A DNA stretch of 64,000 nt from Caecitellus pseudoparvulus (Eukaryota > Bigyra: Bicosoecida): assembly GCA_965644315.1 (NCBI GenBank), contig CBFFRQ010000068.1, forward strand, positions 1,240,001 through 1,304,000, given 5' to 3'. Made by a program: the position numbers and the translations under genes. The notes beneath the pieces are model-generated. The model was not told the DNA's origin, made no database searches, and worked only from the letters and a program-made list of their open reading frames with translations. Of the stretch, positions 41,501 to 55,209 are shown in pieces; position 1 is the first letter of the stretch; each line of letters begins with the position of its first letter.

Positions 41501-44500
41501 CCCGCACGCACCCGAACTGGGAAGCTTACACGGACTTTGTGAACGGCATCGTCGTCCAAGGCCTCTCGAAGATGGTCGTGCGCTCCCTGGAGGAGCTCGT
41601 GGACCAGCTATCCACCGAGTCCATCGTGCGCAACCACCGCCAGCCCATGCTAGTGGTGCAGCTGGCCCTGGCAGACGACGGAATCTTCTTCAGGCCCCCC
41701 ATCCGGGAAGAGCGGTCTGGGTCTGTATACCACATCGTGCTGGAGTGGGTCGATTCCTTCTTCCAAGGCGCCGGCCAGCTCAAGCGCCTGGATGATCCCG
41801 ACGGCAAGTATGTGAAGGAGCTTGCTGCCGATATTCATGTGCAGATGCTCATGGCGCAGCTGTACGACTGCCTGGACCGCAACCGCGATGCTTGCGAGGC
41901 ACACCGTGCAGAGTACATGGCCTTTGAGCCGTTCTGGGCCGCCGATCTGGAGGAAGAGTACAAGAAGTTCTGTGCCAAAGCCACGAAGGTTGAGCACCCT
42001 CGCCTGGAGCTTGAGGCTGGTAGCGACGACGATGATGACGATGAGTCTGCCCAGGAGGGGGAGGTGGAAGCCGTCCGCGTCCCTGACTTGGAGGCATTTG
42101 ATGCCGAACTCCTCCGCCTGGAGAGACTGCAAGAGCAGGTTGCTGGCACTGCTGGCACCACTGACATCGGCTGGCTGCGTGTGCAGAATGACCCAGTGAA
42201 GCTCGCCATTGGCAAGCTGCTGCAGCGCTGGTGCAACCGGTACACGAAGCATCTGGTGGATTTCGTGCAGCATGAATTGGAGGACTTGGAGCGGTTCATG
42301 CAGCGGGTTGCCGATGGGGTGACTCGTGAGGTGGATGAGTCAGACCCGGAGAAGGAGTCTCTCAAGTTCGTCATGGCCATCATTCGCGATGTCAAGCAGT
42401 GCCAGGCGAGGCGCGACTTCATGTTCACGCCTTTCAAGCAAACAGTTGCGCTGCTGAAGTCCCACGGGGTTCCCTTGGATGACCGCAAAGTCGCTGGACT
42501 GCCGCTTGTAGAGTTCCTGGAAGGGGCACCACTTCGCTGGAAAGACACCGTGACTCGCACCTACGCAAAGCGTGAAGAGATTTTCTCACTGCAGTCTGAA
42601 GAAGCGGAAGTCATCAAACGCCAGGTTGACGAGTTCTTCAAGTCCATGCGGGCTTTCCGACGGGATTTCCGCAAGAATGCGCCTTTCGCGTTCGGTGGGG
42701 AGCCAGACGAGGCGTACGCCAAGCTCGATGCGTACAAGGAACAGCTGGATGTCATGGAGGCAGCAGCTGAGGAGCTGAACAACTTGGAGTCCCTGTTTGA
42801 ACTGCCCATCAGCAAGTACCAGGAAACCGTAGCAACGCGACAGGAGATGTTGCTTCTCAAGGGTCTGTGGGACATCAAGTCCATGATCAGCCACTCGTAT
42901 GAAGACTGGCGTTCCACCCTGTGGGTCGAGCTAGATACCGACGCCTTGCAGGACATGAACAAGAAGCTGAGGGAATACCTGAAAGCGTTCGGCGAGCGCA
43001 ATGCCATCGTGAAGGGCTGGACTGTGTACCGTGACATAGAAGCTGCTGTGAAAGACATGGACGTGTCTTTGCCCCTTGTCTCACAGCTGGCGTCCCCTGC
43101 CATGCGGCAGCGGCATTGGGACTCTCTGGCTGATGTGTGTGATGTCAAGGCACTGGACCCTACCGACCCCCAGTTCTCCCTGGACTCGTTGCTATCCTTG
43201 CAACTGCATCGGCACGGGGATGACGTGGAAGAAGTCGTGCTGACAGCTGACCGCGACTTGCGAGTGGAGAGGCAGCTGGCTGTCATCAACGAAGCCTGGA
43301 AAGTGCACGAGCTGGAGTTTGTGCAGCACAAGGACACAGAGATGTTTGTCATCAAGGTGCGGGATGAGACCATTGAAGACCTGGAGACGCACCAAATGGA
43401 CCTCCAGGGCCTTCAGGGATCCGACTTCTTCCAAAGGAAGGTCAATGAGTGGCAAGAGAAGCTTGGCAGCGTGGAAGAGGTCATCCGGGAGTGGGTGTCG
43501 GTGACGAAGCAGTGGGCAAACCTGGAGGTTGTCTTCCTGACCTCGGAAGACATCAAGGAGTCGCTGCCTGAGGACACCAAGCGGTTTGACCAGATCAACA
43601 AAGACTTCGAGGAGCTGATGAAGTCTGCCCAGGACACACCCAATGTTGTTGAAGCTTGCACCAAAGATGGGCGCAAGGAGGCCTTGAAGGACATGAACCG
43701 CATGCTTGATCAGTGCCAGCGCAGCTTGAACGAGTACCTGGACATGAAGAAAAAGAAGTTCCCGCGCTTCTACTTTGTGTCCAATGTGGACTTGTTGGAC
43801 ATTCTGTCCAACGGCGCCAACCCACCACGCATCATGAAGCACCTCGGGTCATGCTACGATGCCATTTCCACGCTGACGTTTGAGGAGGCTGAGGAAGAAG
43901 GTGCGGTGCAGACTGTCGCTTCCTCCATGGTGGCTAAGGATGGTGAGACCATTCACTTCAAGGAGCCCTTCCACATTTCTGGCCCCGTGGAGGACTGGCT
44001 GAACGACTTCACCGACAAGATGCACATCACTCTTCGGGGAGAGTGCGAGCGGGCCGTGGAGGGTGCCGTGAATTGGGAGAATGAGCTACCACGGCACCGT
44101 GAGTGGCTGAGCGACTTGCCCGCGCAAGTGGCACTTGTTGGCACTCAGATTTTCTGGACTGAAGAGACACACCATGCGCTGGATGATTTCGAGCAGGGTA
44201 CTGACGATGCAGTTAAGAAGTACCTGGGTGTGTGCAACGATCGACTGTACGCCCTCATTGGCCGCGTGATGGAGCCTCTGTCAAGAGGTGACCGCACGAA
44301 GATTATCACCCTCATCACCCTGGACGTTCATGCGCGTGACGTGGTGCAGACTCTGATCGACCAGAAGGCGGAGGGCCCGGGGTCTTTCTTGTGGGCTCAA
44401 CAGTTGCGCTTTGCTTGGGATGTGTACAACAAGGACATCGACATTGCCATCACAGACTTCAGCACCAAGTACTCGTACGAATGGGTCGGGAACCAAGGGC

Positions 44501-47500
44501 GCCTCGTCATCACACCGCTCACAGATCGATGCTACATCACCCTCACAATGGCTTTGCGCCTGATGCTGGGCGGCGCGCCAGCAGGCCCCGCAGGCACCGG
44601 CAAGACTGAGACGACGAAGGACCTTTCCCGTGCCATCGGCCTCCCCATCTACGTCTTCAACTGTTCAGACCAGATGACGTACCAGAGTGTCGCCAACATT
44701 TTCAAGGGGCTGGCACAGACTGGCGCCTGGGGCTGCTTCGATGAGTTCAACCGCATCTCCATCGAAGTGCTGTCTGTCGTTGCCACCCAAGTGAAGCAAG
44801 TCTTGGACGCGACCAAGCTGTATGCGAAGCCAGAGAACAGGCCAGAGGAGTACCAGCATCTGCCCCGGGGCCAGCCCCCCTCTGTTGTGGGGGAGTTTGA
44901 GCTGCAGGGTGATATCATCAAGCTTGTCCCCACTGTGGGCATGTTCATCACGATGAACCCAGGGTATGCAGGCCGCACAGAGCTGCCTGAAAACTTGAAG
45001 GCACTCTTCCGCTCCTGTGCCATGATTCGGCCCGACTTGGAGCCCATCTGTGAAAACATGCTGTTGGCAGAGGGTTTCAAGAATGCTCGACCCCTTGCGG
45101 TGAAGTTCGTAACTTTGTACTCACTGTCATCTGAGCTTTTGTCGCCCCAAGTCCACTATGATTGGGGTCTGCGAGCGGTGAAGGCTGTGCTGCGGGTGGC
45201 TGGTGGCCTCAAGCGCGCAGAGCCGGGGACCAACGAAGACGCCGTGCTTATGCGAGCCTTGCGCGACTTCAACACGCCGAAGATGCCAACTCCCGACATT
45301 CCCATTTTCCTCCGCCTTGTGCAAGATCTCTTCCCCCAGCACTTCGGGGTTGTGCCAAAGTTTGACGAGGTGGTGGAGAAGGGCGCGATTGAAGCTGCGA
45401 AGCGAGCGAACCTGCAGTTCGACAAGGTCTTCATCGCCAAAGTGGTACAGTTCCAAGAATTGCTGAATGTCCGCCACTCAGTGATGATCCTCGGGCCCGC
45501 AGGTTGCGGGAAGACTACCATCTGGAAGACCCTCGCCGGACACCACAACCTTGGCGCGCCTGCCAACAAGCTCCCGCTCAAGTACGACATCGTCAACCCG
45601 AAGGCTGTCACTTCAAACGAACTGTACGGTTACATGACCCTTGGCAACGACTGGAAGGATGGCTGTCTGTCGATCATCATGCGCGGCATGAGCAAGAACA
45701 ATCGCGACCTTGGCTACCACGAGTACCAGAAGCAGAAGTGGGTCGTGCTGGACGATGACATCGATTCGGTTTGGATCGAGAGCATGAACACGGTCATGGA
45801 CGACAACAAAGTTTTGACCTTGGTGTCCAACGAGCGCGTTCCCCTTACAGACGCCATGCGTATGGTGTTTGAGATCAACTCCTTGCGCAATGCGACCCCT
45901 GCAACAGTTTCTCGGGCTGGCATCTTGTTCGTCAACGAGGGGGATGTCGGCTGGCGCCCCTTCGTGGAGTCATGGATCAACTCTCGGGAGAGCGAGAACG
46001 AGCGAGCCCACCTCCCTGCGCTGTTCGAGCGGTACGTGGAGGAGGTTCACGACCGCGTTCGTCGAAGCTTCAAGACAGTCACACCCATTCGCATCATCAA
46101 CCAGGTCACTTCCATTTGCCGCATGTTGGAGAGCCTACTCCCGCAGTTGCCCGCAGACCCCAACCCTGAGCAGGTGGAGCATTGCTTTGTCATGGCTCTC
46201 ATGTGGGCATTCGGCGGTGCACTCATCGTGGAGGCGGGGGAGGGCAAGAATCACCGTCGAAACTTCCACGAGATTTTCGTCGAGCTCGTCTCAGGCAGCG
46301 TAAAGTTCCCACGGGAAGTAGAAGGCGACGACAAACCGCTGTGCTTTGACTTCTTCTACAAGCCGAACCCCTCCAACGCCAAGGGCGCTGTTGGCGAGCT
46401 TGTGCAGTGGAAGGAGCGTGTGGAGGAGTACGTGCCAGTTCCCATCGGGGTCGAGCCTGGAGAGGTGCCTTTCGGTGACATCACCGTGCAAACTGTCGAC
46501 AGTGTTCGCCTGACCACCATCATGAACCAGCTTGTGACCCGAGGACACCCCGTTATGTTTGTGGGGACGGCAGGCACAGGCAAGACAACGCTTGTGCGCG
46601 ACTATCTGAAGACTCTGGACTCAGAGGCGTTCTTGAGCAAGATCATCACCATGAACTTCTTCACTGACTCCAAGTCCCTTCAGGTTGAAATTGACTCTGG
46701 CATCGACAAGCGCTCCGGCAAGACCTTCGGCCCGCCGGCGGGGAAGAAGCAGATTTTTTACGTTGATGACTTGAACCTGCCGTACATTGAGGAGTATGGG
46801 ACCCAGAACTCCCTATCCTTGCTTCGGCAGATGATGGACCACAAGCAGTACTACGACCGTGCCGACCTGTCGCTCCGCAAGGAGATGGTGGACTGTCAGT
46901 ACATCGCGTCCATGAACCCCACATCTGGCTCGTTCTTCATTACTGAGCGCCTGCAGCGGTTCTTCACCACGTTTGCCTCACTCATGCCCAGCGATTCAGA
47001 CTTGACCATGATTTACGGCAGCATTCTTCAGGGACACTTGGCCACCTTCACGGAGCCCGTCGCTGCGCTGAAGGACTCCATTGTGGCCAACACCATCGCT
47101 CTGCACAAGACTGTAGCTCGGAAGTTCCTGCCCTCTGCCACAACGTTTGTGTACAACTGGAACATGCGCGAGCTGTCCAATGTCTTCCAGGGCTTGACGT
47201 CTGCGAAGAGTGACTTCTACCCCAAGCCCATCAACTTCCTGCGCCTGTGGGCCCACGAGTGCACACGCGTGTTTCATGACCGCATGCCCACTTCGACGGA
47301 TGCAGAGCGCTTCGAAGAAGTGCTGGTGAAACTGACGGACAAGGCTTTCAAGGAGGTCGCCTCTGCTGAGGCTATCTTTGAAGGGCCCCTCATCTTCACC
47401 AAATTCGCGGCACAGCCCAGCTCAAACCCCACATACCTGCCTTTGCCTGCTGGGGATACTGGCATGGAGATCCTCTCACGAACGCTGGGAACGAAACTCA

Positions 47501-50500
47501 TCGAGCACAACGAGGGCAAGGTTGTTATGAACCTCGTCCTTTTTGAGCAGGCCATGGAGCACGTCTGCCGCATCGCTCGCATCATCTCAAACCCATCCGG
47601 GAATGCTATGCTTGTGGGGGTGGGCGGCAGCGGAAAGCAAAGTCTCACTCGCCTGGCAGCCTTCATCTGCGGCTACGAAGTGGTGCAGTTGCAGGTATCA
47701 GCCAAGTTCACCGAGGCTGACTTCCGCGAGGCTCTCCAAGGCATGTTTAAGCAAGCAGGAGGTAAGGGCATCCCGACAGTGTTCATCATGACAGACTCTC
47801 AAATCGTGAACGAGCGGTTCCTGGTCTACTTGAATGACATCTTGTCGTCTTCATGGGTGACTGGGCTTTTCGAGCGTGAAGATCTGGATGAAGTGTACGG
47901 CTTGCTGCGCAACGAGGCTAAGGCGGCTGGCATTGCCATCGATTCACCCGATGCCATGCTGGAGTACTTCATTTCCCGCATTCGCTCGAACTTACACGTC
48001 GTGCTGTGCTTCTCACCAGTCGGGAGCGTCTTCCGCGTGCGAGCCCGCAGGTTCCCTGGCCTTATCAACTGCACCTCGAACGACTACTTTCACCCATGGC
48101 CACGGGACGCGTTGGTTTCAGTGGCTGAGAGCAACATTCAGGACATTGAGGCATTCGGCTCTGAGGAGGTGTGTCACTCTGTCGCAGAGCACATGGCTGA
48201 CGCTCACCTTGCGGTTACTGAGGTTTCTCGAGACTATGCCTCATCACAAGGGCGCCACAACCACGTGACTCCCAAGTCATTCCTGGAGCTGATTGGCTTT
48301 TACCGGTACTTGCTGGACGAAAAGCTCAAGCAGAGCCAAGGCAACATCGAGCGCCTGGACGACGGTCTGTCAAAGCTTGTCAAGACTGGCGAGGACGTCG
48401 CTGAGCTCCAGCGCGACCTGCAGTACAAGATGACCAAGGTTGAGGAGGAGGTGTCCAAGACAGACTTGTTGCTGGAAGAGATCAAGGAGCAGTCTGCAGA
48501 TGCTGCGGAGCAGGAAGCTGCTGCGAGTGTCGTGCGCGAATCTGCTACAAAGGCCAAGGCTGCTGCTGAGGCCATCCAAGCTGATGCCGACAAGGAGCTG
48601 GCAGAGGCCATGCCTGCCCTGGAGGCTGCGACGGCTGCGCTGCAGAACCTGCCCCTGAAAGCCATCCAGACGATGAAGTCCTATGCCTCTCCGCCTGCAG
48701 CCATCATGCAGGTGTGCACGCCGTTGCTCATGATGCTTGCTGGCGAACTGAACCCCAAGAAGCACACGTGGGATGCTGCCAAGCGCATGATGAAGGCTCC
48801 GAAAGAGTTCCTCGATCGCTGTGTGCACTATGCACAGCACGATGCCAAGGTCATGTCGGACAAGCTGGTTTCCTTGCTGCAGCCCATCTATGACGACCCT
48901 GAGTTCACTGTTGAAAAAATGACGAAGACATCCGATGCAGCAGGCGCACTGACATTGTTCGTTCGATCCACGGTGCACTTCAACCGTGTGTGGGTGAAGG
49001 TAGAGCCACTCATGATTGGGCTGGAGGAAGCCAACAAAAGCAAGGAAGAAGCCAATGCCCAGCTGGCGGAGGCAGAGGCTACCTTGGCCCAGGTGCAGGC
49101 CAAACTTGCCGCATTGAACGAGAAACTGGCTGATGCCGAGGCTGCTAAGAAGGTGGTGGAAGATGAGGCTGCTGCATGCCAAGCAAAGCTTGGCTTGGCA
49201 GAGCGCCTCGTCAATGGGCTCGCATCCGAGAAGGAGCGCTGGGGTGAGGAAGTCAAGCGCCTCAAAGAGCAAGAGTACCAACTGGTCGGCGACGTGCTCC
49301 TTGGCTCAGCCTTTGTCTCCTACATCGGCGGATTTGACTATGTGTACCGCAACCGCCTGTGGCGTGAGCTGTGGCTGCCCGATATCATCAGCAAGGGCAT
49401 TCCCGTGTCAGAAACCGTGGATCCGCTGTGGCTGTTGACCAGCGAAGCCAAGGTGGCTGCCATGCAGAACGAAGGCTTGCCGGCAGATCGCATCTCCACT
49501 GAGAATGGGGCAATCACGGTGGCGTCCAAGCGGTGGCCTCTGCTCATTGACCCGCAGCTGCAGGCTATCAAGTGGCTGCGCACACGTTTCGAGCCCCCTA
49601 CCCTGCCGGTGGACGCAGAAGGTGAAGGCGAAGGCGAAGACGTGGCTGCTGATGCTGAGCTGGAGGAGAGTGGGGGCGCAGCAGCTCCGTCCGCGGCAGC
49701 TGCAACCACGCTGGTGGTGCTGCAACTGACCCAGGACAACTGGCAACGCAAGATGAAGAACGCCATTCTGAACGGGCACACTGTCATCATTGAGAACTGC
49801 TCTGAGGAGCTGGATGCAACGCTGGACCCTGTGCTGTCCCGTGCAGTCGTGCAGCGTGGGAAGAGCTTCTTCGTCAACTTCGCCGGGGACGATGTTGAGT
49901 ACCACAAGGACTTTGAACTGTTCCTACAAACCAAGCTCAGCAACCCACACTACAAGCCTGAGACCCAGGCGCAGTGCACTCTTGTCAACTTCATTGCCAC
50001 CGAAGAGGGACTCAAAGACCAGCTCCTTGCGCGGGTAGTGCAGCGAGAGAAGGCTGACCTGGAAGCTCGCAAGCAGGAGCTGGCAGCGGCTTTCAACCGC
50101 TACAAGGTGCAGCTCATCGAGTTGGAGGATGATCTGCTGAACCGCTTGGCTTCGGCCGAAGGCGACTTGACTGCCAACGTCGCCTTGATCGAAGGCTTGG
50201 AGGCAACGAAGCTTGCGGCTGGGGAGATTCAGGAGGCTGTCGCTAAGGGCAAGCAGACAGAAATCGAAATCAACACTGCTCGGCAAGTGTATGTGCCTGT
50301 TGCCGAAGAGGGGGCAATGCTGTACTTCATGATCACGCAGCTGAACGCCATCAACCACATGTACCAGTACTCCCTTGATGCCTTCATGCTGTACTTTTAC
50401 AAGGCAATGGATGACGCGAAGGACCCTGAGGATGCTGAAGCTCGTGTGAAGGAGCTGAAGAGCACGTTACGCCTGACTATCTACCGATGGGTTTCCCGGG

Positions 50501-52797
50501 GCCTCTTCGAGCGCCACAAGCTGATCCTCATGGCACAGCTGACATTCCAGCTCATGTCTCGAGGCCGCATCGGTGGAGAAGAAGAATGGTCTGCCCCACT
50601 CTTCCAGTTCCTTTTGCGTGGAGGGCGCAAGACGCTGGAGGAGAAACCATCATCCCTGGACTGGCTGCCTGACACAGCATGGTACACAGTGCAGTACTTG
50701 GCCAGCCTGGACGGCTGTGGCTTTGAAAAGCTGCCTGCAGACCTGGATGAAGCGCCTGCCCGCTTCAAGGAGTGGTTCAACCATGTCTCTCCAGAGCAGG
50801 AGAAGCTTCCCTTGGACTGGGCCGGGCTGGACAAGGAGCCGTTCAAGAAGCTCATGGTGCTGAAGTGCATGCGCCCCGATCGCCTGAACGTTGCGCTGAC
50901 CAACTTCATCAGCTCCACGTTGCCGAATGGGAAGGATTATGTCTCGTGCGACTCCACCCTGTCGGGGCTGCAGGTGTTGGACCAGACGCTGGGAGACAGC
51001 AAGCCCTCCACGCCGCTGTACTTCATCCTGTCTCCAGGTGCGGACGTGGTGTCTGACCTGGACAAGCTGGCGGTGAAATTCGGCAAAGTCAAGGGTGAGT
51101 CGTATCACAACATTGCCATGGGGCAGGGGCAAGACAAGAAGGCCATGGAAGCTCTGGAGCTTGGCAATCGCCAGGGGCACTGGGTAATCCTGAACAACGT
51201 GCATTTGATGCCGCGCTGGCTCACAGAGCTGGAGAAGCGCCTGGACGTCTTCAACCTGCAGGGCAGCCACGAAGAGTTCCGGGTGTTCTTGACGTCAGAG
51301 CCAGCCAACACCATTCCCATCGGCGTGCTGTCCCGGTCCATCAAGCTGACTAACGAGCCCCCCACAGGGTTGAAGGCCAATCTTCAGCGTGCGTTCACAT
51401 CCTTCTCCCCAGAGTTCATCAATGACATGGACAGCCGCATGCGTGCCATCTTGTTTGGGCTGTGCCACTTCCATGCAGTGCTCATCGAACGAAAGAAGTT
51501 TGGCCCCATGGGTTTCAACATGATGTACCCGTTCTCGTTGGGTGACCTGCGGGATTCCGCAGAGACGCTGGCCAACTACATGGAGAATGCGGGCACAAAG
51601 ATTCCTTGGGAAGACCTGCGGTACCTCTTCGGGCAGATTATGTATGGCGGGCACATTGTGAACGATTTCGACCGCACTCTCGTCGTGAACTACTTGGAGC
51701 ACTTCATGCGCGATGAGCTGCTGGATGAAATGGAGCTCTTCCCCTTCAACAAGGACGAGGATGCGAGCTTCATGTCCACGTCCCCGACCACCTACGAACG
51801 TTACTTGGAGCACATTGATGAGCGCCTCAAGGGCGACACTCCCATCGCGTTCGGCCTCCATCCAAACGCAGAAATTGGCTTCCGTACCGCACAGTCTGAG
51901 GAACTCTTCCGAACACTGATGGACCTTCAGCCACGCGATGCAGGTGCAACATCAGATGCTGCCACGTCTCCCTTGGAGGTGGCGCGTGTTGTCTTGTCGG
52001 AGCTTCTGGACACGTATGGGGAGGCCATCTTCGACTTGGAGGACATTGGCAACTCCATGGAGGGCGATCGTGGGCCTTTCCAGAATGTCCTCATGCTTGA
52101 GCTGGAGCAGATGAATGGCTTGTTGATTGAGATGAAGCGGTCCCTGTCCGAGCTAAAGCTGGGCATTGACGGTGTGCTGACCATGACCGACACGATGGAG
52201 GAACTGCGTGACGCGCTGTTCCTCGACCGCGTGCCAGGCGTATGGGCGCGCAAGGCGTGGCCGAGCCTGCGGAGCTTGGCCGGCTGGCGCGACGACCTCA
52301 CCAGGCGGTTGACCCAGCTGAACGAGTGGAAGGACAACCCCACCACCATCCCCATGGTGACGTGGCTCTCTGGGCTCATCAACCCCCAATCCTTCCTGAC
52401 TGCCATCAGGCAGCAGTCTGCACAGGCGACTAAGCAAGAGCTCGACAAGCTTGTTATTCAAACTGAAGTCACAAAGCGCATGCGGGAGGAGATCACCGAC
52501 CCCGCTCGCGATGGTGGCGCCTTTGTTGACGGCCTCTTCATGCAAGGTGCTCGGTGGGACATTGCGGGTGGCTTTGTTGACAAGTCGAAGCCCCGGGAGA
52601 TGCTGTGTGTAATGCCTGTGTTGAACTGCCGGGCGGTGACTGAAGACAAGTTGGAGGTGAAAAACATCTACGATTGCCCAGTCTACAAGACCGAGCAGCG
52701 GGGCCCCACGTACGTCTTCTCTGCCCAGCTGAAGACGAAGTCTCCTGCTTCTCGGTGGGTGATGGCGGGAGTGGCCCTGGTCATGGATGCCACCTAG
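38526..52797 (+). CDS. Axonemal outer-arm dynein heavy chain, beta type
   Basis: Motor of the ciliary outer arm. Exons 38526-38613, 38717-38744, 38848-38896, 39011-39094 and 39172-52797 give 4624 residues, normal for this family. The last exon is 13.6 kb. The first four small exons rebuild an N-terminus (MADEEKAADLRWDWVEARVR, then KFRKAWESAE|ENLTEFLNST, and a YFLKAQ strand); the fourth donor (GTTCGT) is the least certain. The tail runs to about residue 1760. AAA1-AAA4 P-loops are GPAGTGKT (1888), GPAGCGKT (2191), GTAGTGKT (2548) and GVGGSGKQ (2899). AAA1 has NCSDQMTYQSV and GCFDEFNRI; the helical stalk is about 3110-3440; the C-terminus is RWDIAGG...CPVYKTEQRGPTYVF. The AAA1 and C-terminal sequences are closest, from memory, to DNAH9/11/17 and Chlamydomonas ODA4. 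Acidic insertions lie near residues 1030 and 3570. Confidence 0.92.
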
Positions 52798-53057
52798 GCT
52801 ACCTGTCTCGCAAGCAAATGCAAGCTGATTCCATACCTCACTCACCGGGCAGGATCAGAAGCTCGCACCGTGCTGCTACAGGGCAGCAGCCCTGCTCTCC
52901 AAGGTGCATGAGGGTTGAGCTACCACCTTAGCTTCTGCACGGCCCTTGAAGGGCTTTCTGGGCCCCGATCAAGCTGACGCTGGCAGGGGCGCACAGAAGC
53001 AATTTCCGCGGCATGGCCTCTTCACCAAGCGGCGGTGTGGCGTTTACAGCTTACGGC

Positions 53058-54894
53058 ATGTTTGACTTAAAGCGGTGAGGGTGACTGTGCTCGCTGCCAG
53101 GCATTGCTTCCTGGCTGATCATGCCGCTGCCCTTGCGCCTGCGCCGGCAGGGGAACTTGCATTCGAGCACTTCGGACAGCTCGTGTAGCTTGGGCTTTCT
53201 CTGAGACACAGGCAACGCCTCCCGAGACACCTTGGCACCCCACAGAGCGCACGCAGAGGCTGCTGGAAAGCGCCCTTCCAGAGGGGTCACATGCTCAGGC
53301 GACCGGCTGGAGTGTTTTCCCGGTTCTGGGGCCAGAGGGAGATGCTTGGACATGCGTGGCTGCGAACTCCACCAGGAAAACTGAAGGCGCAGCTCGAGGC
53401 AGCACAAGTAGGTTTGTCTTGCTCGCAACGCGATGTCTTGCTGGCCCTGTGCTGCTGCCTTTGCTGTGGTGGTTCTTAGATGCACAGCATGCTGTGGGTG
53501 CAGCCGCCGAGCCTGTTGCGGACGCTGGCGCAGCAGCACAGCTGCTGCACCTGCTCATGCAAGGGGCAAGCGACGCCTTGACTTTGATGCAGAAGTCCTT
53601 GCCTGATCCCCTTGAACAGCAGATTGCTTGGTGGTCACTTTCTGCTGGTGCTGCTGAGGAGCAGCTGCTCCAGCTCCCTTGTCAGCAGCCCCAGCTGGAC
53701 GCTGCCGCGGGAGCACGGAGCACTCTTGCTGACGCTGGCTTCCCTTCACAAATCAGAGTGAAGACGTGGCAGCCAAACTGGCTCCCGTTGGGTGTTGGGT
53801 CCCTGCACTCAGCTGTAGTGAGGACTGCATCGCCCCTGCACCTGGAGGTCCTGTGGCTTGCGGTGCTTTTGCGCCGGCGCGTGCTTGTGCTTGCGGGTCA
53901 GAAAGAGTCGATTGAGGCCTTGACAGGGCTTGTGTATGGCGTTGCGGGCTTCCGCTCGCCGCCACTGGGAGGGGGGCATGCCATGTCGGCGGTGCAGCCC
54001 CTTGTGAGCTTGGTGGACACCGCTTGGACCAGCACCCCTGGCTTGGTCGCAGGGAGCAACAACCCGCTGCTGCGAAGCAAGCCCGCATGGTGGGACATTT
54101 GCTTTGAATTGTCCTCAGGGAGTCTCTTAATTTCAGAGCCATCCGAAGATGGAACACGCCATCGCCTGCGCCCGTTCTCCCAGGCTCTACCTGCACACTG
54201 GCCAACAGGAACCATCAGCCCCCCTGACAAGCACGCTGGTGGCTTGCTGCGGTCACGGCTGGCTGCGACATCCAGACTTGTGTGGGTTGCAGCTCGATCG
54301 GGCGCCAGTGCTCACTGGGTGCACGTGACCTGCTGCTCCATGTCGCGGGAGGTGCTGCAGGCAGCAAGGCTTTCAAAGGCAGGCCAGCCTCCGGAAGGAT
54401 TTTGGTCACAAGCGACTGCTAGGAGTGACGCAACTCTGGCTGGTATCTTCGAAGAAGGTATTGTCTCTGAAGCGTGCTCTGTTGAGAAGGCTGCGTGGCA
54501 GGGCCATGCTTCGGCGGCTCCTGGGGTGGACACGCTGCTGAATGCGCTCCGGCCGGTGCAGGACAGGTGCCAGGAGAAGCGCACTAAGGACCCCGCTGCC
54601 GTGGGAGCGGCAGTCCACGCGTTGTATTCGTTTGTGCAAGAGCCCTCGGATGCTCTGCTGCTGTTGCATTGCTGCCCTCACTCTGCTGGTGGGCTACGGC
54701 CCATAGCGGCCTATCTGCTTCACCAAGATGCCTCCATTCGTCGAGCTACTTGCGGCATTTTGCTCGCAGTGGAGACCTTTCTGCCCGATGTGGGAGCGGC
54801 TTGTGTTCAGGCCTTGCCATTGGTGATGCGGGCAGCACTGCAGCGGGCCAAGAGTAGGAGAGGAGCAGTTGAAAGCGCTCTGCCCCATCCCTGA
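53058..54894 (+). CDS. DENN-domain protein, AVL9-like (5' end uncertain)
   Basis: The frame is open from 53119 to the stop at 54894, but there is no in-frame ATG near its start. A proposed first exon 53058-53074 (MFDLK) joined at 53151 keeps phase and gives 586 residues; this join is tentative. The early segment LESALPEGSHAQATGW resembles the LPDGAH block of AVL9-type proteins. The best part is a central-DENN pattern: PLHLEVLWLAVLLRRRVLVL, ALTGLVYGVAGF, then LVAGSNNPLLRSKPAWWD and a Gly-x-Leu-Leu-Ile-Ser strand. DENN proteins are Rab exchange factors or late-secretory regulators. A +1 frame (54869-55123) stays open past the stop (AHEAPLDSAPVDPSTYVDG), so the 3' end could also differ. Family confidence is moderate and the exact subfamily low. 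Confidence 0.5.
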
Positions 54895-55209
54895 CAAGCA
54901 GCGCAGCCAGTGCCAACTGGCCCACGAAGCGCCGCTTGACTCCGCCCCGGTTGACCCTTCCACGTATGTCGACGGCCAGAGTGCCTGCTCCATGTTTTTT
55001 TCCCACTGCGAGGTGGTGCCGACCCTGCTGCCGTTCGCAGGCCAGCCCAAGCTGAGGGTCGCGTGGCAACAATCGCACAATGGCGTTCACTTTTGCTCAT
55101 CCGTCAGTCACGCAGACCGCTGAAGTTTGCGAAGAGCCTCGAGTCTGCACGTTGCCACTCTTGCAGCCCAGCGTCCTTTCGTTTGAACTTGTTTGAATTT
55201 GCAGCTGCA
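54895..55209. other. Intergenic before S1P lyase
   Basis: 315 bp. Apart from the +1-frame open stretch that overlaps the end of the DENN-like gene, I see no gene. A TTGAATTTGCAG immediately upstream of the lyase ATG looks like an acceptor, so a 5' UTR intron is possible. Confidence 0.4.
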
